64,000 nucleotides of DNA, taken from Saccharomyces uvarum. Lineage: Eukaryota; Ascomycota; Saccharomycetes; Saccharomycetales; Saccharomycetaceae. Under the pieces are notes generated by a model. That model searched no databases. It was not told the DNA's origin and saw only the letters and a list, made by a program, of their open reading frames with translations. Location: contig OX365943.1 in the NCBI GenBank assembly GCA_947243795.1, forward strand, positions 310,001 to 374,000, read 5' to 3'. Below, piece by piece: positions 51,387 to 61,482 of this stretch (the stretch's first letter is position 1; each line of letters starts with the position of its first letter). The translations under genes were made by a program, and so were the position numbers.

Positions 51387-52793
51387 CTAATCGAAACGTT
51401 CTGTCTTGCCCAATTCGGGACAATAACAGCGGTCTTTAATACCGCTCCACTCAGCCAGCATTTCTAATTTTTCCTTTGGCTCCAAGAAATATTCTCCACT
51501 TAGTACAAAGGTCCCCCAATGGACTCCCAGGACGTTTTGAGCTTCTAAATCTTTCATGATCTTAAGAACTTCTTGAGGATTAATATGTCGTGGTTTTTGG
51601 TGCCATTCGGGGCAATACTGCCCACATGGAAGCAGCGCCAATTTACAGCCTTTGCCAAAACGCTCTTTGATTCTTACATATAAGTCCTTCACATAACCGG
51701 TGTCACCAGCATGGAAAAGTATAGGAGTGCCATGATGGGTCAGTAAGAAGGAACACCACAGCGATTTATTTGTGTCTAAGAGTGATCTTCCAGACCAATG
51801 CATAGCTGGAGTAGCTGATAGGTGGTATATTTCGTTGTTTTTCTTAACTTGCAAAGTTTCCCACCATGATAACTCTAGGACATTATCACAGCCATTACTT
51901 GTCATGAATGATTTCATCCCCTTGGGTACCACCCATAGAGGAGAATCCTCGCCGCTCCAGTATTCCAAACTTTCCAAGTCTATATGATCAGGGTGATTAT
52001 GGGAGACGAGGATAATATCTGGTTTTGGCACTTCAGTAATTTGAGATGGCATTTGCGAGATCCTTTTGGGGCCTAATGTCTTGTGGATAAGATATTCACT
52101 GAACAGAGGATCTGTCAGTATTCGTAATCCATTATAGACTGCATAGTTACAAGATTGGCCCAACCATGTGTTATAGACGGGGGCCGTCGACTCTTTATTT
52201 TCTGCGATGGTGCTTAGCGTATGAGGTTCGTCCAATATTGTACATTCCAAAGACCGTGTGTTCTCTACCGCGGGGTCAATACCCACTAAACCAGGCCCCC
52301 AGGTAGGCTTATGAGCAGGCATTAGCTTGTTCATTTGGTGTACATCAGGCGGAATACCTCCCCTATTTCTTTCGAACAGTTCGAACACTCTATTAGCGAA
52401 GAATTCGAAAACGGTCTGTATTCTGTATTCTTCAAACGGGTTTTCAAACCGACCCAAAACTTGCAATGGAGAATATTTCAACAAGGATCCCTTGTAAGTG
52501 ACATCCGTGTCCTTATCTTCCAATTTTTCGCATAAATCATTCCTTAGATCGATTTGTTTCATGGTAGCTAAGGAAACATAGAAGGCATAGCCAGTGTAAG
52601 GTACCAAAAGGGACAGCACAAGTATACGTACGTAATGTCTCGAGGATTTCTGCGTGGGGCGTGGCTTTTGAGAAATATGTCTCTTGAACGACGACCACGA
52701 TGTTTGCGGCTTATATAGCCTTGATTCACGAGGCAGTGGTAACCTCCTCTGAAACAAAGGCCTCATTCGTACATGATGGGTTACAAAGTTCAT
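51387..52793 (-). CDS. FMP30: Mitochondrial NAPE-PLD-like metallo-hydrolase Fmp30
   Basis: Mitochondrial inner-membrane protein related to mammalian N-acyl-phosphatidylethanolamine phospholipase D, involved in N-acylethanolamine and cardiolipin metabolism. The 468-residue protein starts with an Arg-rich presequence (about 1-55), then a membrane segment (about 60-82, ILVLSLLVPYTGYAFYVSL). The metallo-beta-lactamase domain contains the zinc motif SHNHPDHIDLE (about 263-273), followed by further His/Asp ligands (AMHWSGR, FHAGDTG, GVHWGTF). The frame is open nine codons earlier only to TTG. The ATG at 52791-52793 gives the remembered S. cerevisiae length. It is divergent from ELP4. Confidence 0.95.
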   Translation of the reverse strand: MNFVTHHVRMRPLFQRRLPLPRESRLYKPQTSWSSFKRHISQKPRPTQKSSRHYVRILVLSLLVPYTGYAFYVSLATMKQIDLRNDLCEKLEDKDTDVTYKGSLLKYSPLQVLGRFENPFEEYRIQTVFEFFANRVFELFERNRGGIPPDVHQMNKLMPAHKPTWGPGLVGIDPAVENTRSLECTILDEPHTLSTIAENKESTAPVYNTWLGQSCNYAVYNGLRILTDPLFSEYLIHKTLGPKRISQMPSQITEVPKPDIILVSHNHPDHIDLESLEYWSGEDSPLWVVPKGMKSFMTSNGCDNVLELSWWETLQVKKNNEIYHLSATPAMHWSGRSLLDTNKSLWCSFLLTHHGTPILFHAGDTGYVKDLYVRIKERFGKGCKLALLPCGQYCPEWHQKPRHINPQEVLKIMKDLEAQNVLGVHWGTFVLSGEYFLEPKEKLEMLAEWSGIKDRCYCPELGKTERFD

Positions 52794-53593
52794 TCGCAGC
52801 ACAGAAAAGCTCAGTGACAAGCATGAGGCTTCTTTTTAAACGGAATTCCACATTTTTTCACTATTATCTTATAATCATTTTTTGTTCAACATTTGTAGTA
52901 AATCTTCGGAAACAGCTTAACGACAGTAAAAAAAACCAAAAAAATAGAGCAAGCAAATACTGAAAAACTTTACGAAGAGAGAAAGGAAGTCTAAATATGA
53001 CTGGTCTCTCACCGAAAGAAACTGGCTTGCCATTAGCATGGAAGACCTTGAGATTATAATGCAGGTCTCTGTGTAATCTTGGTATATAACGAGGGAGCGC
53101 ACGAGGAAGAAGATCACACTATGGTTGTCTGCAATGTAGCTTGTCACCCCACCGCGGTTTAGAGAACTGATATTTACTGTCTTCGGTGCTTTAAGCAATA
53201 CTTGAGGGCACATTGATCATATGCATTCCAGACCACCGAGGTAAATGCGCTTTTAAGACAGCGCACGAACCTTCTTCATCAAGTTTTGCATGCGAGCCCC
53301 CAGCACCTTTCTTCTCGTCAGCTTGAGGAGGCACCCCTGGTGGAAGCACAACACAGTAGTAGCAACGTCCAGACTATTGACTTCCTACCATTACCCACTT
53401 TCCCAAGCGGCAGCAGCTATAACAGCGGATGGCTTCTGGCACCAGACCGGGTAAAGCAGCGCGCAATGAGCTTATTAACCAAATAACAAGAGCGATATTC
53501 GACGTTGTCGATGAGTCTGAATGGTTCAGAGACTGTGTATAGAAAGCGGTGTTGTGTTTTCAAGATTTACAAAGTGATATCGTGTCTTCTGGT
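52794..53593. promoter_or_regulatory. FMP30-ELP4 divergent spacer
   Basis: 800 bases. An exact Reb1 site lies at 53447-53454, about 140 bases before ELP4. The plus-strand open stretch at 53286-53486 and minus-strand stretch at 52917-53213 lack coding character and family likeness. S. cerevisiae has a dubious ORF around here (YPL102C, from memory). I call no gene. Confidence 0.5.
53447..53454 (+). promoter_or_regulatory. Reb1 binding site before ELP4
   Basis: Exact CCGGGTAA about 140 bases upstream of the ELP4 ATG, in the usual position for a nucleosome-excluding Reb1 site. Consensus call. Confidence 0.6.
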
Positions 53594-54997
53594 ATGTCAT
53601 TTCGCAAACGAGGAGAAGTACTGAATGACAGAGGCAGTGGCCTTAGAGGCCCATTAATGAGAGGCCCTCCGAGGACTCCATCAATTCCTTCAAGAGGACC
53701 CCATAGAATAACCCCTGGCAGCGTGTCCCTACCTGACACTACGGAGAGGTTGATGAAGCTGAACATTACCGAGGAGCCCAAGAGGGTGGACGGGTTAGAC
53801 AGCACCCATGTAGGTATCAGGCCTTCCCCCGCGACGTCACAACCCACCACTTCCACAGGAAGTGGTGACTTGGATAACATACTGGGCCATATGGGGTTGC
53901 CCCTAGGAAACTCCCTCTTAGTAGAGGAGCAGACTACCACCGAGTTTCATTCAATCCTTAGTAAGCTGTTTGCCGCACAGGGAATTATTCACAACAGAAT
54001 TACAGATGGTTCTGCTGATAAAACCAGAAAAGGTGACACCCATGTCATTGTTCTATCATTGAACCAGATGTTCGCTAAGGAATTGCCTGGCATATACAAG
54101 GGATCTCGTAAACAGGTGAAGAAAAACCTGATCTCTGAAGAGGAGTCTAAAGTCACCGTTCAAAATTTGAACCAAACTCAGAGATCTACACCTTCAAGAT
54201 ATAAGGATCTGAAAATTGCCTGGAAGTATAAATTGGCAGACGAGAATAGAATGGGTTCTCCAGACAGAGGCGACATGCAACAAAGCTCCGAATACAAGGA
54301 CTATAATCATCAGTTTGAAATCACATCTCGTTTGGTGCCTGCCCCCATAGCATCTGAGTTAACATTCATCGCGCCAACCCAGCCTATCTTCACTATCCTG
54401 GGCCAAATGGAGCAAATCATCAAGAATAACGACAAGAAACTGATAAGAATCGTCATCCCCTCCTTACTACATCCTGCAATGTATCCGCCTAAAATGTTTG
54501 CGTCATCCGAAATAATTAGTCTACTGCATGGTATAAGAAGTCTGGTCAAGAAATATGACGAAAGGGTTGTACTGTTTGCCTCGATATCCATAGATATCAT
54601 TACGCCTCCATTATTGGTAGTACTAAGAAACATGTTTGATTCTGTCATTGATTTGGAGCCTTTCAATCAAGACATGTCGCGATTTTTAGAACGTGTCTAC
54701 AAGTCCCAACCGGGGAAGATTCAGCATGGTCTTGTCCACATTTTGAAATTGCCCGTCTTCACAGATCGTGGTGAAATGAGGGTCCTCAGGTCCGAATGGG
54801 CATTTAGAAACGGTAGAAAGAAGTTCGAGATCGAAGAATGGGGTATACCTGTGGACGACGCGGAAGGTTCTTCAAATGCAGACCAACCACAGCCCCAGTC
54901 ACACTCGCATTCCCATTCGCATCCTCATTCAGATAGTCCAAATGAAATCTCACACAATAAACCGGCGAAAAAAACCAGGATCTCATTGGAGTATTGA
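53594..54997 (+). CDS. ELP4: Elongator complex subunit Elp4
   Basis: RecA-fold subunit of the hexameric Elp4-Elp5-Elp6 ring of Elongator, which modifies wobble uridines of tRNAs (mcm5/ncm5). The 467-residue product begins MSFRKRGEVL. The frame reads 15 codons further upstream but only to TTG, and the ATG at 53594 matches the family start. An Arg/Pro/Gly-rich tail (about 1-50) precedes the RecA-like ATPase-related fold (about 85-415), with the degenerate P-loop-position sequence GLPLGNSLLVEEQ (about 98-110). The C-terminus has a His-Ser repeat (SHSHSHSHPHS, about 436-446) before the basic end KKTRISLEY. The repeat appears longer than in S. cerevisiae. Confidence 0.96.
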   Translation: MSFRKRGEVLNDRGSGLRGPLMRGPPRTPSIPSRGPHRITPGSVSLPDTTERLMKLNITEEPKRVDGLDSTHVGIRPSPATSQPTTSTGSGDLDNILGHMGLPLGNSLLVEEQTTTEFHSILSKLFAAQGIIHNRITDGSADKTRKGDTHVIVLSLNQMFAKELPGIYKGSRKQVKKNLISEEESKVTVQNLNQTQRSTPSRYKDLKIAWKYKLADENRMGSPDRGDMQQSSEYKDYNHQFEITSRLVPAPIASELTFIAPTQPIFTILGQMEQIIKNNDKKLIRIVIPSLLHPAMYPPKMFASSEIISLLHGIRSLVKKYDERVVLFASISIDIITPPLLVVLRNMFDSVIDLEPFNQDMSRFLERVYKSQPGKIQHGLVHILKLPVFTDRGEMRVLRSEWAFRNGRKKFEIEEWGIPVDDAEGSSNADQPQPQSHSHSHSHPHSDSPNEISHNKPAKKTRISLEY

Positions 54998-55270
54998 AAG
55001 TCACCATTTGATCTGCCAGCATGTATAATAACATCACCTCTATAAATGCTTATTGTATTTTTTTCTTTTTAGTTACGTACAATTATTATATCCATCACCT
55101 TTTTTTGAACCCAAACGGTGATATTTGCAAGGTAAAAAAAAGGTATCGGTTAGATGTCAAAAATGAAAAAGTGGAATGATAGCTAATGAATTAGGAGGAG
55201 TTGAACAGAGTTTGCGGCTACGAAACTTTTAGTCCTTTGAATTACGTACCATTGCAAACATATATAGGAT

Positions 55271-56764
55271 ATGAAAGTATTACAATTCAACCAAGACGCG
55301 ACATGCTGTGTGGTCGCTGCGTCATCTCATCAAATATCGATTTATAACTGTGACCCCTTTGGCAAGTGTTTTGAGATTGATACTAAGAATTCAAAGAGCA
55401 AAAATGGAAACAATAGTGATATAATTACGAATTCGGAATCACGAAATAATGAAGAGAGCATATTGATAAGTAATGGCTCTCGTGACAATGGCGATGCAGA
55501 GGAAGAGGAGGAAGATAATGACGATAATGCCCTTGTCTCTGGAAATATACTGAAAGAAGGAGAGTTTGTCATTGAAATGCTATTTTCAACTAGTCTTATT
55601 GCCATAGCAGATAGAGGACAAGGTCTGAACAAGGGTAAGAAGCTGAAAATTGTCAACACCAAAAGGAAATCTACCATTTGTGAAATTGTTTTCCCACATG
55701 AAATAATCGACGTAGTAATGAATAGGAAACGAATGTGTGTGCTTCTAGAGAGTGACCAGATTTTCATCTATGATATATCCTGCATGAAACCGCTGGAAAC
55801 TATCGACCTTTGGGAAGATCACTACAAGAGGTCTCAAGCCAGTTCGTGCATAAATACTTCGAATACGGGGGTCTTAGATGGAGACTCTGCGACTTTGAAC
55901 AGAACTGCTAGTAATTTGCTATCAAATGCCACACAGAAGGGCCCAAGTAGTTCCAATGCAAGTGTGAGAAGCAGAAGAAACTCCCTAAGAAGTCGAATAA
56001 GGCCAAGAATGGTATTAAGTAACGATGATAGGAGCATACTGTGCTTTACTGCATACAGTTCACCCAAAAAGAATAAGCCCAACTCAGAAGTATTGCATGA
56101 TGTGGTTATATATGATACTTTGAACGTGACACCGATTAACTACTTGAATACTGTACATAAGGGAAATGTTGCATGTCTGGCAGTGAGTCATGATGGTAGA
56201 CTGCTTGCTACTGCCTCAGATAAAGGAACCATCATAAGAGTGTTTCATACTGGGGTCGATTCAGATTACGCATCTTCCAGGTCATTGTTTAAAGAATTTA
56301 GGCGTGGCACCAGGTTATGCAATTTGTATCAACTGGTTTTCGATAAGAGCATGACCATGATTGGATGTGTAGGTGATACAGACACTATTCACCTTTTCAA
56401 GCTTCATGAAGTTGCTAATAGCCTTGTCGGAGATGCTATTGGCAGTGGTCAGTGGAATGAAGAAGAAGAAATATTAGCAGCAAATTCCAATCCCAGTGTG
56501 GGGAGTCCTAAAGAAACACCTATACCGAAACCAAGACTTGCAGACTATTTTTCTAAAAAGATAAAATCTTCAATTCCAAACCAAAACCTGAGCCGTAATT
56601 TTGCACACATATCAGTCAACGAATCGAACAGGAATTGCTTGGGGTTCCCAGACGAATTTCCTAATCAAGTTTATGTCGCTTCAGATGATGGAACATTCAG
56701 TATATATAGCATTCCGTCAAGACCTGGTGAATGTGTGTTAACCAAAAATAACAAATTTATGTAA
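55271..56764 (+). CDS. ATG21: Phosphoinositide-binding PROPPIN Atg21
   Basis: WD-repeat PROPPIN that binds PI3P/PI(3,5)P2, recruits Atg16 and Atg8 to the pre-autophagosomal structure and is needed for the Cvt pathway. The 497-residue protein is a seven-bladed propeller with the invariant phosphoinositide motif FRRG (about residues 343-346, in LFKEFRRGTRL). WD-type strands are clear in VACLAVSHDGRLLATASDKG (about 299-318). It carries an acidic loop (EEEEEDNDDN, about 77-86) and a Ser/Arg-rich loop (about 230-250). The start ATG at 55271 follows TATATAGGAT. Length is within one residue of the remembered S. cerevisiae protein. Hsv2 and Atg18 are the alternative family members; synteny decides for Atg21. 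Confidence 0.96.
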   Translation: MKVLQFNQDATCCVVAASSHQISIYNCDPFGKCFEIDTKNSKSKNGNNSDIITNSESRNNEESILISNGSRDNGDAEEEEEDNDDNALVSGNILKEGEFVIEMLFSTSLIAIADRGQGLNKGKKLKIVNTKRKSTICEIVFPHEIIDVVMNRKRMCVLLESDQIFIYDISCMKPLETIDLWEDHYKRSQASSCINTSNTGVLDGDSATLNRTASNLLSNATQKGPSSSNASVRSRRNSLRSRIRPRMVLSNDDRSILCFTAYSSPKKNKPNSEVLHDVVIYDTLNVTPINYLNTVHKGNVACLAVSHDGRLLATASDKGTIIRVFHTGVDSDYASSRSLFKEFRRGTRLCNLYQLVFDKSMTMIGCVGDTDTIHLFKLHEVANSLVGDAIGSGQWNEEEEILAANSNPSVGSPKETPIPKPRLADYFSKKIKSSIPNQNLSRNFAHISVNESNRNCLGFPDEFPNQVYVASDDGTFSIYSIPSRPGECVLTKNNKFM

Positions 56765-56917
56765 TATATACGTAGCTTTCCATATTTCTATACAGATGTC
56801 TAAACGCGAATGAATATGTTACACTATGGCAGTGATATTTTAACATGATAATAATGAAGCTATTTATAAAGATAAGGATATATTCAAGAAAAGGGCAAAG
56901 CGAGCAGAAGTGCAATC

Positions 56918-57457
56918 TCACCAAAACCATTTTTTAAACCAAGGCTTGGCATCGGATAATTCCGTATTTTCGTCACTCTTGTGACTCTCATCTTGCTTGA
57001 TTAATTTATTAAGTTGGGATTCCAAGGCTTCTACTTCCTTTTTTAATTCACTTTCTCTCTCATCACGTTCTAATTTCCACCACGTGAGATGAAGCAGTAA
57101 GTATACAGAGGAACCCATCAATATGAACATCCAAAGAGGCCTGACGAATTTCTTCATTGGGCTTTCGTGGACTGTTTTTTCCTCGTTGCAAAATTTCTTG
57201 AGCATATCTAACTCGTTCTTAATATTTAATTCTGTTGTACGTTCATTAATTAGACTACGTATTAGTTCAGGATCAACTCCATCGAGGGAATTCAAATTAA
57301 CCAAATCTTCCAGGCTTTTAATTCTATTTTGCGGTGATGTTGTAGTAGCTCTCTGTTGTTGGCTTAAGGGAGTCTTGTGGTAGTAGGCAACGGCAAACCT
57401 AGAAGATAAGTTGTTTCTGCTCACAGCAGTAAGTACACGGGAACTTCTTTTTAGCAT
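56918..57457 (-). CDS. INA17: F1Fo-ATP synthase assembly factor Ina17
   Basis: Subunit, with Ina22, of the inner-membrane INA complex that assists assembly of the peripheral stalk of mitochondrial ATP synthase. The 179-residue protein has a Ser/Arg-rich presequence ([21 protein letters not shown]), a matrix helical region (about 45-100), one membrane segment (about 109-130, [19 protein letters not shown]) and a charged coiled coil facing the intermembrane space (about 130-160). It ends in the aromatic PWFKKWFW. The remembered S. cerevisiae protein is 182 residues. It is tandem with MGR2. Confidence 0.93.
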   Translation of the reverse strand: MLKRSSRVLTAVSRNNLSSRFAVAYYHKTPLSQQQRATTTSPQNRIKSLEDLVNLNSLDGVDPELIRSLINERTTELNIKNELDMLKKFCNEEKTVHESPMKKFVRPLWMFILMGSSVYLLLHLTWWKLERDERESELKKEVEALESQLNKLIKQDESHKSDENTELSDAKPWFKKWFW

Positions 57458-57787
57458 GATATCACTTATATACCTTATTTTTTGGCTCTTCTCTTTTCTT
57501 TAGAATTGCAAATGAAGCAGATTCCTTTTATAATGACTTTATTTTATTATTCTTGCCGTTAATGGCCCCTCTCAGAGGAATGATGTGGAAAGGACGATAC
57601 ACGACATGGGTGTATCACACGCAGAAAATATGCCAATAAAGTGAGATTCATCAATATAAATTAAATACATGGTATTTGTAGAATTATAAACAGGTTGATA
57701 GATATCTTAAATAAAAACAGAAAGGTATGTAATCGGCGTATAAGATATTGAAAAATGTAAAAGGGCGTGGATATGCAAATTTCCCTT
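57458..57787. promoter_or_regulatory. INA17 promoter / MGR2 3' flank
   Basis: 330 AT-rich bases between tandem genes. No feature is recognised. Confidence 0.45.
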
Positions 57788-58129
57788 TCAATCTTTATGT
57801 ATACCGAATCTGGCACGTAGCTTCCACATTTCAAGTCTTGCCTGTTGCTGTAGATTCAAGTTAGGATTGGGCGTTGAGCTTAATTCAGCATCACTTCTAA
57901 TAATAGACCCGATGGACATAAATAACCCAAAAGTACCGGCTGAACCAGCGATGTATTTACCTAGCGTTCTAACAACACCATCTGGGCCTGCGCCTTGAGT
58001 GGCGATGGCAAACCCACCAAATAGAATACCTGTACAAACACCGACGGTGGTACCCATCATCAACCCCATTTTGAACTTGTCCCAATTTGAAGGTTGCTGT
58101 TGTGCAAAATTTTGTGGCATAGGTGGCAT
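57788..58129 (-). CDS. MGR2: TIM23 translocase gatekeeper Mgr2
   Basis: Small inner-membrane subunit of the presequence translocase that couples TIM21 to TIM23 and controls lateral release of precursors. It belongs to the Mgr2/Romo1 family. The 113-residue length equals the remembered S. cerevisiae protein. There are two Gly-rich membrane segments, about 21-45 ([20 protein letters not shown]) and about 58-80 ([19 protein letters not shown]), with a short loop, a Gln-rich N-terminus ([12 protein letters not shown]) and a polar tail. The start ATG is at 58127-58129. It is divergent from MSY1 over 212 bases, so two mitochondrial genes may share a promoter. Confidence 0.95.
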   Translation of the reverse strand: MPPMPQNFAQQQPSNWDKFKMGLMMGTTVGVCTGILFGGFAIATQGAGPDGVVRTLGKYIAGSAGTFGLFMSIGSIIRSDAELSSTPNPNLNLQQQARLEMWKLRARFGIHKD

Positions 58130-58341
58130 CGCGTCTTATTGTATGCTTGGTCGTACTGCTCTAGGTGCGTATATGATCTGGTATGGTGTGCTTTTTTGGG
58201 AAAGGTGATGGAGTTATCAATTATTGTTGTTCTTGTTCGGCTCTTTTCAAAAGAAAATGGAAAGTGGTTGGATGAAGAAGCCAAGAAAGAAGCCCCAAAT
58301 TTTAATGGTTTATAGCCGGCTGTAGGCAGATATCTTTGAGT

Positions 58342-59823
58342 ATGCTGGAATTACGAAATTGTAGTCATTTGGTAAACAGTGGCAAGAGAATCGTACCTCT
58401 AGTGACTCACTATAGAATAAATGCGAAAGTATGGCATAAGACCCGACTCTATTCATGCACGACTAGTTCTTCAGAAACACAAGAGACGCCCAATTCTCGA
58501 AGTAATAATGTTTTGGACGAACTCAAACAAAGAGGTCTAGTATGTCAGGTCTCACAACCAGAAAATGACCTACGGATGAGGTTAAACTGCAATAAAAAGA
58601 TCAAGCTTTATTGTGGGGTGGATCCCACCGCTCAGTCATTGCACTTGGGTAATCTAGTTCCATTAATGGTTTTGTTACACTTTTACGTAAAAGGACACGA
58701 CGTTGTAACGGTTATAGGCGGAGCTACTGGGAAAGTTGGAGATCCTAGTGGGAGGAAAACCGAAAGAGACTTTATGAAGAATGATATCAGACAAAACAAC
58801 GTCCAATCGATATCGGAGCAACTAGAGAGGTTTTTCCAAAATGGATTAAAGTACTATACTGATCGACATGATAAAAGAGGAGTCGAGCCTTATGGGAAAT
58901 ACACGCCAAGAAATAATTATAACTGGTGGAAAGATATCAAAATGCTGGATTTCTTGGCTGATTTTGGTAAACACATCAGGGTGCAGTCAATGCTAGCGAG
59001 AGATTCAGTCTCTTCGAGACTAGAAAGCCAAAATAGTCTCGGGTTTAATGAATTTACTTATCAAATCTTACAAGCTTACGATTTCTATCATTTGTATAAA
59101 GAGGAGAACGTCAGCATACAAGTTGGTGGCAATGACCAATGGGGGAATATAACAGCAGGGATTGATCTTATCAATAGGTTACAGCCTACACAGAAAAAGG
59201 GAGTGCCATTTGGTGTTACGGTGCCCTTATTGACAACGGCAACAGGTGAGAAATTCGGGAAGAGTGCAGGTAATGCAGTTTTCATTGACCCTTCAATAAA
59301 CACAGCATATGATGTTTACCAGTTTTTTTTCAATACTTTGGACGCTGATGTGTCCAAGTTTTTGAAAATCTTCACTTTCTTAAGTTCAAATGAAATTAAT
59401 TCTGTTATGGAAATGCATATTAAATCACCCAATATACGTCATGGCCAAACGTTATTAGCCAAAGAAGTTACTGATATGTTATATGGAGTTGGATCCGGTA
59501 CAGACTCGGAGACGCTTTCTAACGTTATCTTTGGGCATTATGACGGCACTTTATCTGCAGCCAAGTTGAAAGAACTGTGTCACAAGGCCAAGATTCTACA
59601 ACATGCAGATAAGAAGGGCAACCTAGTCAAGTTAATCTCTAAACTAGGAGACTGTTCAATTTCTGAAGCTAAAAGGAAACTTTCTCAAGGAAGCATATAC
59701 TTACATCATTCAAGAATCAAAGTTAAAGAGGACGTTGTCGAGTGGGGTCCTTATTTAATAGATGATCAGGTATTAATCTTGAGGATGGGAAAGCAAAAAT
59801 GCTTTATAATAGAAATGCATTAA
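58342..59823 (+). CDS. MSY1: Mitochondrial tyrosyl-tRNA synthetase
   Basis: Class I synthetase charging mitochondrial tRNA-Tyr. The 493-residue product (one more than the remembered S. cerevisiae enzyme) has a basic mitochondrial presequence (about 1-40). The HIGH-type motif LHLGN is at about 98-102, the Tyr-binding block QVGGNDQWGN at about 259-268, and the KMSKS-type KFGKS at about 303-307. A C-terminal S4-like RNA-binding domain (about 425-485) follows, with SKLGDCSISEAKRKLSQG. The frame begins two codons earlier with TTG; the ATG at 58342 was used. Confidence 0.97.
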   Translation: MLELRNCSHLVNSGKRIVPLVTHYRINAKVWHKTRLYSCTTSSSETQETPNSRSNNVLDELKQRGLVCQVSQPENDLRMRLNCNKKIKLYCGVDPTAQSLHLGNLVPLMVLLHFYVKGHDVVTVIGGATGKVGDPSGRKTERDFMKNDIRQNNVQSISEQLERFFQNGLKYYTDRHDKRGVEPYGKYTPRNNYNWWKDIKMLDFLADFGKHIRVQSMLARDSVSSRLESQNSLGFNEFTYQILQAYDFYHLYKEENVSIQVGGNDQWGNITAGIDLINRLQPTQKKGVPFGVTVPLLTTATGEKFGKSAGNAVFIDPSINTAYDVYQFFFNTLDADVSKFLKIFTFLSSNEINSVMEMHIKSPNIRHGQTLLAKEVTDMLYGVGSGTDSETLSNVIFGHYDGTLSAAKLKELCHKAKILQHADKKGNLVKLISKLGDCSISEAKRKLSQGSIYLHHSRIKVKEDVVEWGPYLIDDQVLILRMGKQKCFIIEMH

Positions 59824-59923
59824 AAAGAGACAAAACAATATACACGTGTACATAAATAAACTTGTGTATGATGACGCTACGCCATTCCATGCAGGAGACA
59901 CTTGTAAATAAATTTATAACCGG

Positions 59924-60130
59924 TTATTCGTCTTTACTGCTTGCAAACATTTCACTATCGCACCAGGATATAAGTGCCCATAGCCAAAGCGTTGCAGGGC
60001 ATAGCGACAATACACACCAATAGTGTAGTAACGATTCATTATTGCGCAACCAACAAAATATAGCAAAACTGGTGAGAAGCACCGAGTAAGTAAGGCCCAA
60101 AACCAAAGCCCCTAGGTTACGTGGCCTCAT
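59924..60130 (-). CDS. ERI1: GPI-GlcNAc transferase subunit Eri1
   Basis: Tiny ER-membrane subunit of the GPI-N-acetylglucosaminyltransferase that starts GPI-anchor synthesis; it also binds GTP-Ras2 at the ER (human counterpart PIG-Y). The 68-residue length equals the remembered S. cerevisiae protein. It has a basic start (MRPRNLG), two hydrophobic helices (about 8-28 and 36-57) and a charged tail (SSKDE). The gene is shorter than the usual annotation cutoff. It is supported by the ATG at 60128-60130, the two-helix topology and synteny between MSY1 and PNG1. Confidence 0.92.
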   Translation of the reverse strand: MRPRNLGALVLGLTYSVLLTSFAIFCWLRNNESLLHYWCVLSLCPATLWLWALISWCDSEMFASSKDE

Positions 60131-60321
60131 ATTTACCTGAGTTAATAGTCATATAAACACTATTGCCTTTTTGCTCTGTATTGAACGTTCGATTCAATAT
60201 TGATATTTTGCAAGAGTACGTAAAGTAATCTTCTCAGTACGCAGCGAAGAAAAAAGGATATTGTTGATATGCAGGTATATAAGGTGCAAAGCCACACAAC
60301 AGGACAAAAGATAGAGAAACA

Positions 60322-61413
60322 ATGGGCTTGGTGCCTGAGGAAAATACGATAGATTTCGACGCAGTGGCTAACATGTTTTTAATTAAGTATAAGGATTTTA
60401 TACTATCGAAATTTAAGAAAACCGAACCTGTAGAAAATATAAAGTTTCAAAATTTAGTTCGTTCAAACCATTTCGCACAAGGACTGTTTGGACAGAGTCA
60501 ACACCTCTGTTCAATTTATGAAAACCCCTCATGGCATTCTGTTGTCTTGGAGACCTTAGATCTTGATTTAATTTACAAAAACGTGGATCACGAGTTTACC
60601 AAAGATGGGCATGGAGAAGGCGATAGTGTGTATTCAGATTACCTGGTGAAGGAGTTGCTTCGCTACTTCAAGCAAGGGTTTTTTAAATGGTGTAATAAGC
60701 CAGATTGTCATCATTGTGGCCAGAACACTTCAGAAAATATGACATCTATGGGTATTCAAGGGCCCAATGGAGAGGAGTCTAAATTTCAATGTGGATCTGT
60801 TGAGGTCTATGAATGCAACCAGTGTCACAATGTCACCAGGTTCCCTCGCTATAACGATCCAATCAAGCTGTTACAAACAAGGCAAGGTAGATGTGGTGAA
60901 TGGTGCAACTTATTCACTTTGATTTTAAAATCATTCGGATTAGATGTTCGCTATGTCTGGAATAGAGAAGACCATGTCTGGTGTGAATATTTTTCACCAT
61001 ATTTAAAAAGATGGGTCCATGTTGATTCTTGTGAACAAGCATTTGATCAACCCTATATCTACTCGGTTAATTGGAACAAGAAAATGAGTTACTGTATTGC
61101 GTTTAGTAAAGATGGTGTTGTTGATGTCAGCAAGAGATACATTTTGCAAAACGAGCTGCCCAGAGATCAAATTAAGGAAGGGGATCTAAGTGGTTTGTTT
61201 AAATTCATAACCAAAAGACTAAGATCCACATTAAATGACGAAGAGATATACCAGCTAGCATGTCGTGATGAGCAAGAACAGATAGAGTTGATTACTGGGA
61301 AGGCAAATGAAACGGAAACAGAAAAGAACGCCGAGGCCTCAAATACTTCTAACCCTGGACGAGAAAGTGGGTCGGCAGTCTGGAAGGCGCAGCGTGGGGA
61401 AGACGGTAAATAA
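60322..61413 (+). CDS. PNG1: Peptide:N-glycanase Png1
   Basis: Cytosolic/nuclear transglutaminase-fold amidase that removes N-glycans from misfolded glycoproteins during ER-associated degradation, working with Rad23. The 363-residue length equals the remembered S. cerevisiae enzyme. The catalytic triad is intact: Cys191 in GRCGEWC, His218 in EDHVWCEYF and Asp235 in HVDSCEQ. Two CxxC pairs (CNKPDCHHC, about 127-135, and ECNQC, about 164-168) form the zinc site. The start ATG lies in AAACAATG. The C-terminal 40 residues are polar and disordered. It is divergent from ERI1. Confidence 0.98.
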   Translation: MGLVPEENTIDFDAVANMFLIKYKDFILSKFKKTEPVENIKFQNLVRSNHFAQGLFGQSQHLCSIYENPSWHSVVLETLDLDLIYKNVDHEFTKDGHGEGDSVYSDYLVKELLRYFKQGFFKWCNKPDCHHCGQNTSENMTSMGIQGPNGEESKFQCGSVEVYECNQCHNVTRFPRYNDPIKLLQTRQGRCGEWCNLFTLILKSFGLDVRYVWNREDHVWCEYFSPYLKRWVHVDSCEQAFDQPYIYSVNWNKKMSYCIAFSKDGVVDVSKRYILQNELPRDQIKEGDLSGLFKFITKRLRSTLNDEEIYQLACRDEQEQIELITGKANETETEKNAEASNTSNPGRESGSAVWKAQRGEDGK

Positions 61414-61482
61414 TAACATAAAAAGAACAAATTAATATGTATAAAGAAAGAATTTTATCTATGAACACCTTTTTTTTTTTTT

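Noticed and set aside
53286-53486. 66-codon plus-strand frame upstream of ELP4
   Set aside because: Overlaps the Reb1 site and promoter, with no recognisable protein character. More likely promoter or leader DNA.
53560-53940. 126-codon minus-strand frame opposite the ELP4 N-terminus
   Set aside because: Antisense shadow of ELP4; matches the region of dubious YPL102C. No domain or presequence.
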